The notes under the pieces are model-generated. The model searched no databases, was not told where the DNA came from, and saw only the letters and a list, made by a program, of their open reading frames with translations. The position numbers were made by a program, and so were the translations under genes. Positions 1 to 8,556 of a DNA stretch of 46,256 nucleotides are shown here, in pieces. How positions within the stretch are numbered: the first letter of the stretch is position 1; each line of letters begins with the position of its first letter. Source of the DNA: Chitinispirillaceae bacterium (GTDB lineage: Bacteria; Fibrobacterota; Chitinivibrionia; Chitinivibrionales; Chitinispirillaceae); contig JAFGIW010000115.1 in assembly GCA_016929415.1 (NCBI GenBank), positions 1-46,256 on the forward strand, in the 5' to 3' direction.

Positions 1-72
1 CCGCTTTCGCAGTGGCGTATTTACCGGCATCTGCAGCAGCAGCGCAAAGGAGTCTGCAAAGCAGCGTTTTAA
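1..72 (+). CDS. possible C-terminal end of an upstream gene (partial)
   Basis: Frame 1 is open from the first base of the window to a TAA at 70-72 and encodes 23 residues rich in Arg, Lys and Gln, reading like the basic tail of a protein. The piece is too short to assign to a family, and an open stretch of this size can occur by chance. Nothing else recognisable lies between it and the next gene, apart from a GC-rich stretch around 110-145. Confidence 0.25.
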   Translation, partial: PLSQWRIYRHLQQQRKGVCKAAF

Positions 73-153
73 TCGCTCAATTTAGGTTAAAGGAACCGCA
101 ACGTAATCACGGCCGCGTCTCCGTATGACGGCGCACGGCCGGTCGAGGGCTGC

Positions 154-2079
154 ATGAATTACCGTGTGGTAATTATTATCTGCAAATTATGTATCCTCCT
201 TCTTGCGGGGCTTGCATACCGTGATGCGTGGTGTGAGGACGGCGCTCCCGGCGGATTGCTGCGTGAACGGCAGTTAATCACCCCGCCGGTAGTGCCGCCA
301 CCTAAAGTCAAGGATGCCCTCCGCGCAACGCCCCCGCCCCCGCCCCGCAGCGACCAAGCGCTTTTCAACTGCGCCCATTGCAGCCCGCTGCGGCGACGAT
401 GGTACGCTGATGTCACTCAACTGAAACAGTCCGCCTGGCAGTGCGGCTTCGACTACCTCTCGGTGCGTTTTACCCGGCATTTTGCCGACGATTCGCTCAA
501 AGGCCGTCTGATGGTGTTCGCGCACTCCCTCGCGGATGACTCGCTGTACGTCGATTCGGCGGTCACTGCATTCCAATCACCCTCGACGGCCGAAGCAATC
601 GTTACCGTCTACCATCGTCCGCGGCAGCCGGCGCAACTGCCGCCGCCCTCGCTGTTTCCCCTCCCTGATGATGACGGACGGAAAATTGATGCCGTCGTAC
701 GGCGCGCGAGCACGTTTCAATCCACCTGCGCGGTCAACGATGCCGGAACGAAGAGCGGCTGGCAGTTCACCCTTGACGGCGCCGCTTTCTCTATTGAAAA
801 GGGCCGCCTAAAAACCGGGGCGGCCCCTGCGGCCATGAAGGGGGATGTTGCCGGAACCATCGAATACCGGCTCGAAACCTGGGGCGCAACACCCCTGCAT
901 CCGAGCGCGTCCCGCATCGACCATGCAGCACCGCCTGATATACGCCGCTTCGTTGTCAATGATTCGGTTTCCGTCTGCAGGGTGCGCATCGAAGCCGTAA
1001 GCAGGTACGGCCTGCGGCGGTGCATCGTTTTCTGCGGGATGCGTTCCGATACGGTTGACTTTTCTGGAGAAAAGCATCGCGATAAAACCATTACCTTCAA
1101 CGCGCGGCCCGATGATTCGCTCCTGCGCATCCGCGTCGAGGACGTTTACGGGAATACCGCGGAAGGCCGTCACCCCGTCTTCACTGCGCAGCGCAGGGAA
1201 CGGGCGAAAAAAGACGAGCTGCGCACCGTCGAAATGTTGACAAAAGAACTGGCGACGGGCAGCCCCGTCGCCGCCGCCGCCTATCTGATAAGCCGCTTTA
1301 CCGGCAACCCGTTGAGCTGGCTTGCACGGGAGGTGTTAACCAGGCAGGCGAAGGAGGTCATTACCGCCACGACCGATTTTTACCAGGACCGGCCGTCGAC
1401 AGTGCTGACGTTTCCACTCGCCGGAGCCATCCACGATGGTCTCTTCACCCACGCCTCCGGAACCTATCGCACCCGCTTCTTTGCCGATCGGGTTTCGCTC
1501 AACGGCACGCAGATCGCCGCGCTCGGAAATCCGACGCTCCGCCGGATCGACGGGGTGCAGGAATGTTGCGGCTTCAACCTCACGGCACCGCTTTTCGCAG
1601 GGAAATACCCCGCTTCATGGTCGATCGACACGTCGGATGCAGTTCGTCCCGCCGACGGATCGTCGGTGCTTCTCTGTACGTCTGCGCGGTGCAGAGGAGA
1701 GGACGTCACGCTGTACGATCTGCCGTGCATGTTGCCGAGGCCTGCGCAGCACGCCCGGTTCGTCCTTTATCATTCGACGGCGAACAGGATGCCCGATACC
1801 CTCACCGTTACCTGGTGCGTCCGCTACGTCGACCGGACGTCGGAACTGTTCCATCAGCAATTCGACGTGGGACCCCGGAGAGTGGTGGCAATACCGGCGG
1901 CCGACATGACCGTCGTTCATGCCGTGCCGCGTGCGTTCGTCAACCGCGCGGGGGAACGGTGCCTGATCGTGGAGGTGCAGGTGGAGGGAAGCAGGGAAAT
2001 CTTCCGGGTCGACGCGTTCGTCCATTCGCTCGTAAAAAACCAGGTGGTCGGGTGGGGAGCTGCATCGTGTCCGGGGTAA
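154..2079 (+). CDS. secreted protein of unknown function, 641 aa
   Basis: I do not recognise this family. The ATG at 154 has a GAGG ribosome-binding site about seven bases upstream. The product begins with a hydrophobic stretch (residues 4-22) followed by Cys27, so it is probably exported, either by cleavage or as a lipoprotein. A Pro-rich segment (about 43-66) follows, ending in a CxxC pair (CAHC, residues 73-76). This is not a heme motif because no His follows the second Cys. The rest is a mix of likely beta-strands with repeated Asp-Asp-Ser/Asn-Asp-Ser words, a helical Ala-rich part around 375-400, and a beta-rich C-terminal third. It is convergent with the cytochrome-maturation gene that ends at 2113. 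Codon use looks like its neighbours. A cell-surface or periplasmic structural role is a guess. Confidence 0.75.
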   Translation: MNYRVVIIICKLCILLLAGLAYRDAWCEDGAPGGLLRERQLITPPVVPPPKVKDALRATPPPPPRSDQALFNCAHCSPLRRRWYADVTQLKQSAWQCGFDYLSVRFTRHFADDSLKGRLMVFAHSLADDSLYVDSAVTAFQSPSTAEAIVTVYHRPRQPAQLPPPSLFPLPDDDGRKIDAVVRRASTFQSTCAVNDAGTKSGWQFTLDGAAFSIEKGRLKTGAAPAAMKGDVAGTIEYRLETWGATPLHPSASRIDHAAPPDIRRFVVNDSVSVCRVRIEAVSRYGLRRCIVFCGMRSDTVDFSGEKHRDKTITFNARPDDSLLRIRVEDVYGNTAEGRHPVFTAQRRERAKKDELRTVEMLTKELATGSPVAAAAYLISRFTGNPLSWLAREVLTRQAKEVITATTDFYQDRPSTVLTFPLAGAIHDGLFTHASGTYRTRFFADRVSLNGTQIAALGNPTLRRIDGVQECCGFNLTAPLFAGKYPASWSIDTSDAVRPADGSSVLLCTSARCRGEDVTLYDLPCMLPRPAQHARFVLYHSTANRMPDTLTVTWCVRYVDRTSELFHQQFDVGPRRVVAIPAADMTVVHAVPRAFVNRAGERCLIVEVQVEGSREIFRVDAFVHSLVKNQVVGWGAASCPG

Positions 2080-2112
2080 TGCTGTTATCGACAGAGTATC
2101 CTCCGCTGCCAT

Positions 2113-2928
2113 TCAGGTATACGCGTGCAACCCGCCGAGGAACATATTTGAAAAGAACGTAAGCACCGCGGAGGCAAACCCGATCATGCTGATCACCGCG
2201 CTCTTTCCCCCGCGCCAGCCGCGCAGCCGCAAGTGGAAATAGAGGGTATAGATGAGCCAGACGATAAGCGAGCAGACCTCTTTGGGGTCCCAGCCCCAGA
2301 AGGTTCCCCATGCTTCTTCCGCCCAGATCGCGCCGGCGAAAAGCGCGCCGACGGTAAATAGCGGATAGCCTATAATGATTGCCTTGTGAGAAACGAGGTC
2401 GAGCCGCTCGAAGGAGGGGAAGCGTGAGTTGAAGGAGCCGGAAGAGAGCAGCTTTTTTATTAAAAACATGCAGTTCGCCGCAAAGGCAACCCCGAATGCC
2501 GCTTCGCTGATCGCCGCCAGGGTTACATGGATCTGAAGCCAGTAACTCTGCAGCGCCGGAACGAGCTGCGCGTTCGACTCCTTGGGCAGAAGCGATGCGC
2601 TTACGATGAGCATGAACACTACCGGCGCGATGAATGCGCCGACCGCATACTGTTTAAAAAGAACGAAGAAAATAAAGTAAAACAGCGCCGCAGACCAGGC
2701 GAAAATGGTCATGAATTCGAATCCGTTGGTGACCGGAAGGTGACCGATTTTCCCGGTGCGCACTGCAATCGCGGCGCTGAGAACGAGAAATGCCGCGCCC
2801 ATGGTTGCCGTAGCAACGCTCCCGATGATTTTCCGGTTGGCCGTAAGAAAGATAATGTGAACAACCGACGTGAGCCCGAAGCCCATGAGCGCCCACCAGA
2901 AGAGCGTGATGTCAAGCGATTGCGTCAT
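2113..2928 (-). CDS. ccsA: cytochrome c maturation protein CcsA/ResC type
   Basis: A 271-residue polytopic membrane protein of the CcsA/ResC family, the heme-handling half of System II cytochrome c biogenesis. With ResB it moves heme across the inner membrane and attaches it to exported apocytochromes. The diagnostic Trp-rich WWD-type segment is present near the C-terminus (WGTFWGWDPKE), flanked by conserved His residues, and about eight hydrophobic segments are visible. It follows resB with a 24-base gap, making a three-gene unit with the upstream tetraheme cytochrome. Its placement next to an operon with 22 heme motifs makes sense: those proteins need this machinery. No System I (ccm) genes are present in the window. 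Confidence 0.92.
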   Translation of the reverse strand: MTQSLDITLFWWALMGFGLTSVVHIIFLTANRKIIGSVATATMGAAFLVLSAAIAVRTGKIGHLPVTNGFEFMTIFAWSAALFYFIFFVLFKQYAVGAFIAPVVFMLIVSASLLPKESNAQLVPALQSYWLQIHVTLAAISEAAFGVAFAANCMFLIKKLLSSGSFNSRFPSFERLDLVSHKAIIIGYPLFTVGALFAGAIWAEEAWGTFWGWDPKEVCSLIVWLIYTLYFHLRLRGWRGGKSAVISMIGFASAVLTFFSNMFLGGLHAYT

Positions 2929-2952
2929 GGTTTTCCTCCGTTGCCGAACCTG

Positions 2953-4317
2953 TTAATTATTGATGATTGCCGAGAGCCGGCAGGTCAGCGCGTTAAACCG
3001 CGTTGCGCTGTCCGGATCGTCGCGCGACTCCGTGCAGCCGATCGTCAGAACCGCCGCATCTGCTCCGGCAGCACTGCGCCGGACTGTCGCCCAGCACCTC
3101 CGCCGGGGCACCCAGAAAACCAACAGCACGCCGATGGACATGCCGATGATGCCGAACCAGATGCTTGCGCCCCCCGGATTCTCTTTAATCAACAGGCCGG
3201 TGCCCTGCTGCGTGTCGTATGAAAGAAATGAGGCACCGTAGACTTCCTCGGTATGGTGCATTGCGCCGAACTTCTGGAATACCCACCGCGCAAAGAGCGT
3301 ATCTTGGCCCTGTAAAATGGTGACGAACAACGCCGGGTTGTTGTGAAGGTGGGAGCGGTTCTGCGCCTGTTTCGTCTTCATGTCGAAGAGAAAATCGGGC
3401 ATGAAACGGTCGGCGTTCACGACCAGTCCGGTCCCTTTGACGGTTTCACCGACGCCGGGATGGAGGACGACCTTTCTGCCGATCGCGCCGATGAGCGGCC
3501 CGGTGACGACAAGGGTGATGTTGTCGATGTGATGGGGATCGGTCCGGTAACTTGACTGATAAAATTTGATCCCTTTATATACCAGCGGATGATTGACTTC
3601 GATGACCTTGCTTACCAGCGTGTCTCCGGCGGAGTCGAGCAGGGTAAGTCCCGATTTGTAATCCTTGATCGCGCCGTCCTCGTTGCGCTCCAGCTCGAAA
3701 AAATCACATCGGACAAAGAACGGCCGCTCCTGTACCGGAGCGGACTCCCCGGTGCCGAGCTGCTGCGGATAGGAGAAGCCGGCAATCTTTCCGATCAGTC
3801 CGCCGATCAAGAGCGGAAGAAGACTGAAATGTAAAAGCGCGCTCCCCACCTCACGCAATCTTCCCCGCCGGGCATCGATACGGATCGCATCGGCACCCTG
3901 CTCCATTGCTGCCGAGAAATACCGCTTCCTGATAAAACGGGTAGTTTTTTCCGCCACGTTCTCCGGCGTCCCTTTTCCGACAAGCTCGGCATGAAGCGGG
4001 AGCCCGTTGATCTGATCAAATGCTAAAAACCGGGAGCGTGTAACGGCAACAGCCGTCGCCCGCAACCGGTTGATTGTGCAGAAGAGGACATTAAACGAAA
4101 AAAGTGCAAGCAGCAGATTGTACCAATGCGTGGAGAACAAGTGGTCGAGCCCTGCCCGCAATAACAACCCCCCTCCTGCAGTGCCCCATTGATTGAGGTA
4201 AAGCTGCGAATCAAGCCCCTGGGGAATGATTACCCCCACCAGTGATGAGAGGGTCAGCAGAACGAGAAGCGCTATTCCAACCTGAAGTGAACCGGCTACC
4301 CGATAGACCCGTTTCAT
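2953..4317 (-). CDS. resB: cytochrome c maturation protein ResB/Ccs1
   Basis: A 454-residue ResB/Ccs1 family protein, partner of CcsA in System II cytochrome c biogenesis. The N-terminus has the expected closely spaced membrane segments (about residues 10-30 and 55-80), a third follows the conserved PLLIGGLIG stretch (about 170-180), then a large periplasmic beta-rich domain, and a last membrane segment near residues 385-405. The tail beyond residue 410 is poorly conserved and Arg/Ala rich. The ATG at 4317 overlaps the TGA of the tetraheme cytochrome gene by four bases (ATGA), so translation is probably coupled. In some lineages ResB and CcsA are fused; here they are separate genes. Confidence 0.9.
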   Translation of the reverse strand: MKRVYRVAGSLQVGIALLVLLTLSSLVGVIIPQGLDSQLYLNQWGTAGGGLLLRAGLDHLFSTHWYNLLLALFSFNVLFCTINRLRATAVAVTRSRFLAFDQINGLPLHAELVGKGTPENVAEKTTRFIRKRYFSAAMEQGADAIRIDARRGRLREVGSALLHFSLLPLLIGGLIGKIAGFSYPQQLGTGESAPVQERPFFVRCDFFELERNEDGAIKDYKSGLTLLDSAGDTLVSKVIEVNHPLVYKGIKFYQSSYRTDPHHIDNITLVVTGPLIGAIGRKVVLHPGVGETVKGTGLVVNADRFMPDFLFDMKTKQAQNRSHLHNNPALFVTILQGQDTLFARWVFQKFGAMHHTEEVYGASFLSYDTQQGTGLLIKENPGGASIWFGIIGMSIGVLLVFWVPRRRCWATVRRSAAGADAAVLTIGCTESRDDPDSATRFNALTCRLSAIINN

Positions 4318-4853
4318 TCTTTAGCTTTTTTTCCCGGAATCGGATGTGCGTCCTTTTTGACTGCTTCTATAAAGTTAAACGGTTTATAGGTGGGGGATTC
4401 CTTATTATGACACTTTATGCAAAGCGCTTCATTTTGCTCCCAGAGCCCTGCCTTGACAGCCATATCATGTTTCTTCATCGCACCGAGTTTGCGGTATTCG
4501 CTGCCCGGACCATGACACGCTTCGCACCCCACCCCTTGATTGTACGTACAGGTTGAATCGACGAGTTCCTTTTTTACCCCGAAAGCGGTGACATGGCAGC
4601 GCAGGCATTCCGGCGACTTCTGCGGATCACCCGTAACATTTGCCTTCTTCGCCACCTCTTTCGATGAATCGGTCCCCAGCGTTTTAAACGCCCCGGCATG
4701 CTTGCTTTTCTGCCAGATTTCGTACTGGTTCCCCTTTTTCTCGCCCTTATGGCACATTTTTGCGCATTTGGCCGCGCCGATATAACGAGGCTCTATGGCG
4801 GAAACCGACAGCACACAAGCAACAATCGATAAACAGACAATCGCACGCTTCAT
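4314..4853 (-). CDS. periplasmic tetraheme cytochrome, c554-like
   Basis: A 179-residue exported multiheme c-type cytochrome. Residues 1-19 form a signal peptide. Four heme-attachment motifs are visible: CAKMCH (a CX3CH variant), CLRCH, CEACH and CIKCH. The spacing and the surrounding words resemble the cytochrome c554 family. A role as a soluble periplasmic electron carrier is inferred. It starts 147 bases downstream of the end of rnfB and is translationally coupled to resB, so it could be served by read-through from the rnf operon or by its own promoter; a TATATT box lies at 4886-4891 on the minus strand but has no clear -35. A GGGAG Shine-Dalgarno lies about nine bases before the ATG at 4853. 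It may extend the electron path described for the rnf operon. Confidence 0.88.
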   Translation of the reverse strand: MKRAIVCLSIVACVLSVSAIEPRYIGAAKCAKMCHKGEKKGNQYEIWQKSKHAGAFKTLGTDSSKEVAKKANVTGDPQKSPECLRCHVTAFGVKKELVDSTCTYNQGVGCEACHGPGSEYRKLGAMKKHDMAVKAGLWEQNEALCIKCHNKESPTYKPFNFIEAVKKDAHPIPGKKAKE

Positions 4854-5000
4854 AAATCACCGCTCCCGTTAAAATGTTAATCTGTAATATAGACAGCCGT
4901 ATGGGAACAAAACCGCTCATTGCTCATCCCTGAATTCCTGGTTTTGATAAACAATACATTCCTCCGCCGGGAGATTCAAAATTTTACCTTCACTCTCCCC

Positions 5001-5795
5001 TCACCCGATCACCTTTGGCGGGCAGAGGCGCATACAGGTATAACAGCCGATGCATTTTTCTTTTTCGATAAACGCAGGTCTCCCCTTTTCCCAGACAATC
5101 GCGTCGACCGGGCAGTTTTTAAAGCAGATGCCGCATTTGATGCATTTTTCCTGATCAACCTCGAATTGCAGATTGTCCTGCATGCAGTATTCGGCGCACC
5201 GTTTTTTATCGACGGCTGCGGGTGTGTCCTCGATGAGGGCGATGATATTTTTCGGACAGATCTTTACGCAGAGACCGCAGCCGGTGCAGCGTGCCGGATC
5301 GATTACGGGAAGATTGTTTTTCATGGTGATTGCGTCGACCGGACAGGCGGTCTCACAGGTTCCGTGACCGATGCACCCGCCGGCGCAGGTTTTACCGCCG
5401 CCATAAAGTATCATCGCGGCACGGCAGTCGGCGGGGCCGTTGTACGAAAATCGCGATTTCGCATCGGCGGTGTTGCGGCTGCAGCAGAGATAGGCGATTT
5501 TGCGTTTTGCTGCGGTCTCCTGCTGCTGCATGATTTTCGCGATGGCGGCGCTTACCTCCGCTTTTCCGATGAGGCAGACGCCGGGGCCGCTTTCACCCCT
5601 GACCACCGCGGCCGCGGCGGCCGCGCAACCGCTGTACCCGCAGGCGCCGCAGTTTACACCGGGGAGCGCCGCCAGAACGGCCTCCACGCGCGGGTCGGCC
5701 GGTACGGCGAAGAAACGTGCCGCCGCTATGAGCACGATTGCGGCAATTGAACCGAGGGCAGCCATGAAGAGAACGGTGGTAACAAGCGGCGTCAT
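5001..5795 (-). CDS. rnfB: Rnf complex subunit B, ferredoxin-like iron-sulfur subunit
   Basis: A 264-residue RnfB, the subunit that takes electrons from (or gives them to) ferredoxin at the cytoplasmic face. One N-terminal membrane helix (about 5-27) is followed by the RnfB-type cluster domain (Cys49, Cys52, Cys57, Cys74), then ferredoxin-type 4Fe-4S motifs around Cys137-Cys151, Cys170-Cys180, Cys218-Cys228 and Cys248-Cys258. The extra C-terminal ferredoxin repeats resemble the longer RnfB forms of anaerobes. The open frame extends 23 codons upstream, but the ATG at 5795 has an AAGGGA Shine-Dalgarno and begins exactly at the membrane helix, and the upstream extension would overlap rnfA. It is the last rnf gene, ten bases after rnfA. 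Confidence 0.93.
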   Translation of the reverse strand: MTPLVTTVLFMAALGSIAAIVLIAAARFFAVPADPRVEAVLAALPGVNCGACGYSGCAAAAAAVVRGESGPGVCLIGKAEVSAAIAKIMQQQETAAKRKIAYLCCSRNTADAKSRFSYNGPADCRAAMILYGGGKTCAGGCIGHGTCETACPVDAITMKNNLPVIDPARCTGCGLCVKICPKNIIALIEDTPAAVDKKRCAEYCMQDNLQFEVDQEKCIKCGICFKNCPVDAIVWEKGRPAFIEKEKCIGCYTCMRLCPPKVIG

Positions 5796-5805
5796 GGATT
5801 TCCCT

Positions 5806-6408
5806 TCAGTGATGTACCAGTGATGAAAGTGTTGCGTCCATGCCCGAAAATCCGTAAAAGGCAAGCGCCATGATGCCTGCGATGATGAGCGTTATCGCGG
5901 TCCCCCGGAACGGTCGGGGAAGAATGACTGTTTCGAGTCGTTGACGAATGCCTGCCATGCAGAGCAGGGCCAGAAGGAATCCGAAGGCCGAAGCGGCGGC
6001 AAAGAAGACGGACATGATGAAGCCGTAATTGTTTTTTATTGCAAGGATCGCCACGCCGAGTACCGCGCAGTTGGTGGTGATGAGCGGCAGGTAGATGCCC
6101 AATGATTGATAGAGCGCGACCGCGTTTTTCTGAAGGAAAAACTCGACAAGCTGCACCAGGGTTGCGATTACCAGGATGAAGACGATCGTCTGCAGATACG
6201 AAAGATGAAGCGGATCGAGAATGAAGTGATGGATGATCCAGGTAGTCGCCGTGGCGATGGTGATGACGAAAATAACGGCAATGCCCATGCCCCATGCCGA
6301 TGAAAGGCTCTTTGAGACGCCGCAGAACGGGCAGTTGCCCAGATACCGGGCAAGGAGTATGTTGTTGACGAAGACGGCGCTGAAGATGACGATGGCGGCT
6401 TCCATCAT
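5806..6408 (-). CDS. rnfA: Rnf complex membrane subunit A
   Basis: A 200-residue RnfA, a six-helix membrane subunit forming the core of the ion-pumping Rnf complex together with RnfE, its inverted homologue. The typical N-terminal words are visible (FVNNILLARYLGNCPFCGVS), including the conserved Cys that in studied Rnf/NQR complexes shares a 2Fe-2S centre with RnfE; a second conserved Cys sits in the ITTNCAVLG segment. The start at 6408 forms an ATGA overlap with the rnfE stop. The much longer open frame upstream in this phase is an out-of-frame shadow of rnfE. Confidence 0.94.
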   Translation of the reverse strand: MMEAAIVIFSAVFVNNILLARYLGNCPFCGVSKSLSSAWGMGIAVIFVITIATATTWIIHHFILDPLHLSYLQTIVFILVIATLVQLVEFFLQKNAVALYQSLGIYLPLITTNCAVLGVAILAIKNNYGFIMSVFFAAASAFGFLLALLCMAGIRQRLETVILPRPFRGTAITLIIAGIMALAFYGFSGMDATLSSLVHH

Positions 6409-7010
6409 TTGATGCCCCTTTTGCGCAGATCGATGCCGTTCATGATTGCCAGAAAGCAACCTATCGTGATGAAGGCCCCCGGCGCTTTCGCCATGAGGGT
6501 GCAGGGGAGGAACGAGGGACCGAAAACCGCCTTGCCGGCAATGGCACCGCTGCCGAGCAGTTCCCGGAAAAGGCCGATTACGGCAAGTGAAAGCGTAAAG
6601 CCCAGACCCATCCCGAGACCGTCGGCAAAGGAGCGCAGAACGTTGTTTTTCGACGCGAAAGCCTCGGCCCTTCCGAAAATGATGCAGTTGACAACAATGA
6701 GCGGGATGAAAATACCCAGCAGCTGATAGACCGGATAGGCCCACGCCTGCATCGCCATCTCGACGAAAACGACGAACGTCGCGATAATCACGATATAGAC
6801 CGCGATCCGTACCTTGGGGTGGATGACCGGCCGTAAAAGGGAGATGAGGACATTCGAACAGACCAGAACAAAGGTGGTCGCGATCCCCATGCCCACCCCG
6901 CCGGTGACGCTTGAGGTGACGGCCAGTGTAGGGCAGAGCCCGAGCACAAGACGGAAGGGGGGAATCTGCTCCCAGAGCCCGCGGGTGAAATCAATAAAGG
7001 CGGTTTTCAC
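6405..7010 (-). CDS. rnfE: Rnf complex membrane subunit E
   Basis: A 201-residue RnfE with six membrane helices, partner of RnfA. Family words are clear: NPVFRLVLGLCPTLAVT-like in the first helix (here PPFRLVLGLCPTLAVTSS), the IPLIVVNCIIFGRAEAFA segment carrying the second conserved Cys, and the GLGMGLGFTLSL helix. Translation starts at a GTG (7010) inside a GTGA overlap with the rnfG stop. The order C-D-G-E-A-B matches the rnf arrangement of many anaerobes rather than the rnfABCDGE order of enterobacteria. Confidence 0.94.
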   Translation of the reverse strand: MKTAFIDFTRGLWEQIPPFRLVLGLCPTLAVTSSVTGGVGMGIATTFVLVCSNVLISLLRPVIHPKVRIAVYIVIIATFVVFVEMAMQAWAYPVYQLLGIFIPLIVVNCIIFGRAEAFASKNNVLRSFADGLGMGLGFTLSLAVIGLFRELLGSGAIAGKAVFGPSFLPCTLMAKAPGAFITIGCFLAIMNGIDLRKRGIK

Positions 7011-7585
7011 TGTCGACCTCCCGAAAGTGACGGACGGATTTCCTTGAAGAGTTTCTGCGCGGCCGCGACGGCGCTGCAGACGGCGCGGGATGAAATGGTT
7101 GCGCCGCTGACGGCGTCGATCGTGCCGCCGTCTTTTCGAAGCGCGGCGAAGGTTGCAGTGTCGAGCCCCGCGAATGATTCGGTAAACGCATTCCCGGTAA
7201 TCCGCGACCCGATTCCCGGCGTCTCACGCGACAGCGCGACGGCGATTGCTTTACATTTGCCGCTTTCGGGATCGAACCCGGTGATGACGTGCAACGGTCC
7301 GCCGTACCCCTGCGCAGCCGTTTCAAGAGCCATGCCGGTAACACTGCCGCCCTTCTTCCCGAAAAACAGCGTCACTTCTTTGCCGGAAACGGCAACTGCC
7401 TTGCGATCAACCAGCGGATCATTGGTTGCATCCGTAAGGACCGCCCGTATGGCGGGTCCTTTGGTATAGCGCAATTCCTGGGAGAAAATCCGCTCACGGG
7501 TAAGGTCGTGCGCGCCGGCAAGCAGCAGACCGCAGGTCGTGGTGACCCCCGCTAAAACGGAAAACATCTTTACCGCGTCGTTCAT
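7007..7585 (-). CDS. rnfG: Rnf complex flavoprotein subunit G
   Basis: A 192-residue RnfG, a periplasm-facing subunit with covalently bound FMN. It has one N-terminal membrane anchor (about 8-25) and an FMN-binding domain carrying the flavinylation motif SGATISS (about residues 160-166), whose Thr is the expected FMN attachment site. In Rnf the periplasmic flavins of RnfG and RnfD lie on the outer face of the inner membrane, so RnfG is a plausible hand-off point to the tetraheme cytochrome encoded in the same operon (inference). The ATG at 7585 overlaps the rnfD stop (ATGA). The open frame continues far upstream but that part is out-of-frame rnfD. Confidence 0.93.
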   Translation of the reverse strand: MNDAVKMFSVLAGVTTTCGLLLAGAHDLTRERIFSQELRYTKGPAIRAVLTDATNDPLVDRKAVAVSGKEVTLFFGKKGGSVTGMALETAAQGYGGPLHVITGFDPESGKCKAIAVALSRETPGIGSRITGNAFTESFAGLDTATFAALRKDGGTIDAVSGATISSRAVCSAVAAAQKLFKEIRPSLSGGRQ

Positions 7586-8556
7586 ATTCTCCTCACCCCG
7601 GCAACCGGCGGCCCTTTCGGTGCGCCGCCGCGGTCGAGCATCGGCACGGCCATATTGGCAATTAGCAGTGCAAACGGCAGCCCCTCGGGAAAGCCGCTCC
7701 ACATCCGAAACAGCACGGTAAGCACGCCAGAAAGCGTCCCGTACCAGATCATTATACGAAATGAGACCGGCCGGCTCGAAAAATCGGCGGCAAGGAAAAA
7801 CGCGCCGATGAGCGAGAAACCGGTGAGCAGGTAAAAAAGCGGCAGAATAGCCATTGACTGACCGGCAATACTGAAAGCCGCTGCCGTAAACGCCATTGCC
7901 CCGAGAAAGGAAACCGGGATGACCCACGGAATGACCCCGAGCGCCATGCCGATACTGCCGCCGATGAGTAGTGAAAGCGACGCGCCGGTACCCACGCATC
8001 CTGCCTGTTTACCCATAAGAAGAGCGGAGACGGGGAAGTGCGGCAGCGCCGCAGCTCCGAGCCGCCGCAGCTCCGACAAAGGGTATTCGATGCTGCAGGG
8101 GAGATTGAGGCCGACTGATCCGTACGTCGGATCAACGATGCCCGGCCACGAAACCATGACCACGGCCCAGCCGATGCAGACCGCATTGAACGGGCTGTTG
8201 CCCGCGCCGCCGAAAAGCTGCCTGCCGAGAAACATGGCCGCCCCCGCGGCAAAAACGACAATCCACCATGGTGCAAGCGGGGGGAACAGCATGCCGAGAA
8301 GCATCCCGGCAAGCGCCGCGCTCCCGTCGTAGAGGCGGGTGCCACGACGGAACATCTTTTCAAACAGTATATCCCAAAGCATGCAGGCGGCGATTGACGC
8401 GGAGATGATCCGCACCGCATAAAGTCCGAAGAGCAGGGCGCCCTGCACGACTGCGGGGAGCAGCAACAGCATGAACAGATAATTTACATGGGTGTAGAGT
8501 ACGCGGCTGTACCGGAACGGACGGAACGATACGGTGAGGAGCGGGGTGTTCTTCAT
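7582..8556 (-). CDS. rnfD: Rnf complex membrane subunit D
   Basis: A 324-residue RnfD, a ten-helix membrane subunit of the NqrB/RnfD family. Recognisable segments include the N-terminal RVLYTHVNYLF region, the GNSPFNAVCIGWAVVMVSWPG helix and the C-terminal GGAPKGPPV tail. Family members carry a covalent FMN on a Thr of an SGAT/TGAT-type motif; the equivalent region here reads GTGASLSLL, with Ser at the acceptor position. Whether it is still flavinylated is open. The ATG at 8556 overlaps the rnfC stop by four bases. The longer upstream extension of this frame is shadow. Confidence 0.92.
   Translation of the reverse strand: MKNTPLLTVSFRPFRYSRVLYTHVNYLFMLLLLPAVVQGALLFGLYAVRIISASIAACMLWDILFEKMFRRGTRLYDGSAALAGMLLGMLFPPLAPWWIVVFAAGAAMFLGRQLFGGAGNSPFNAVCIGWAVVMVSWPGIVDPTYGSVGLNLPCSIEYPLSELRRLGAAALPHFPVSALLMGKQAGCVGTGASLSLLIGGSIGMALGVIPWVIPVSFLGAMAFTAAAFSIAGQSMAILPLFYLLTGFSLIGAFFLAADFSSRPVSFRIMIWYGTLSGVLTVLFRMWSGFPEGLPFALLIANMAVPMLDRGGAPKGPPVAGVRRI

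Noticed and set aside
370..381. CAHC motif in the 641-residue secreted protein as a heme site
   Set aside because: The residue after the second Cys is Ser, not His, so it is not a CXXCH heme motif.
2527..3222. Plus-strand open frame of 231 codons across ccsA and resB
   Set aside because: Opposite-strand shadow of two clear genes; its composition is unlike a protein.
4920..5750. Plus-strand open frame of 276 codons across rnfB
   Set aside because: Shadow of rnfB. It has no recognisable domain and antisense Cys codons explain its residues.
5796..5864. N-terminal extension of RnfB upstream of the ATG at 5795
   Set aside because: It would overlap rnfA, is not conserved in RnfB, and the inner ATG has a good ribosome-binding site right before the membrane helix.
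6409..6744. Long open frame upstream of rnfA in the same phase
   Set aside because: It is the out-of-frame shadow of rnfE; the ATGA overlap fixes the true start.
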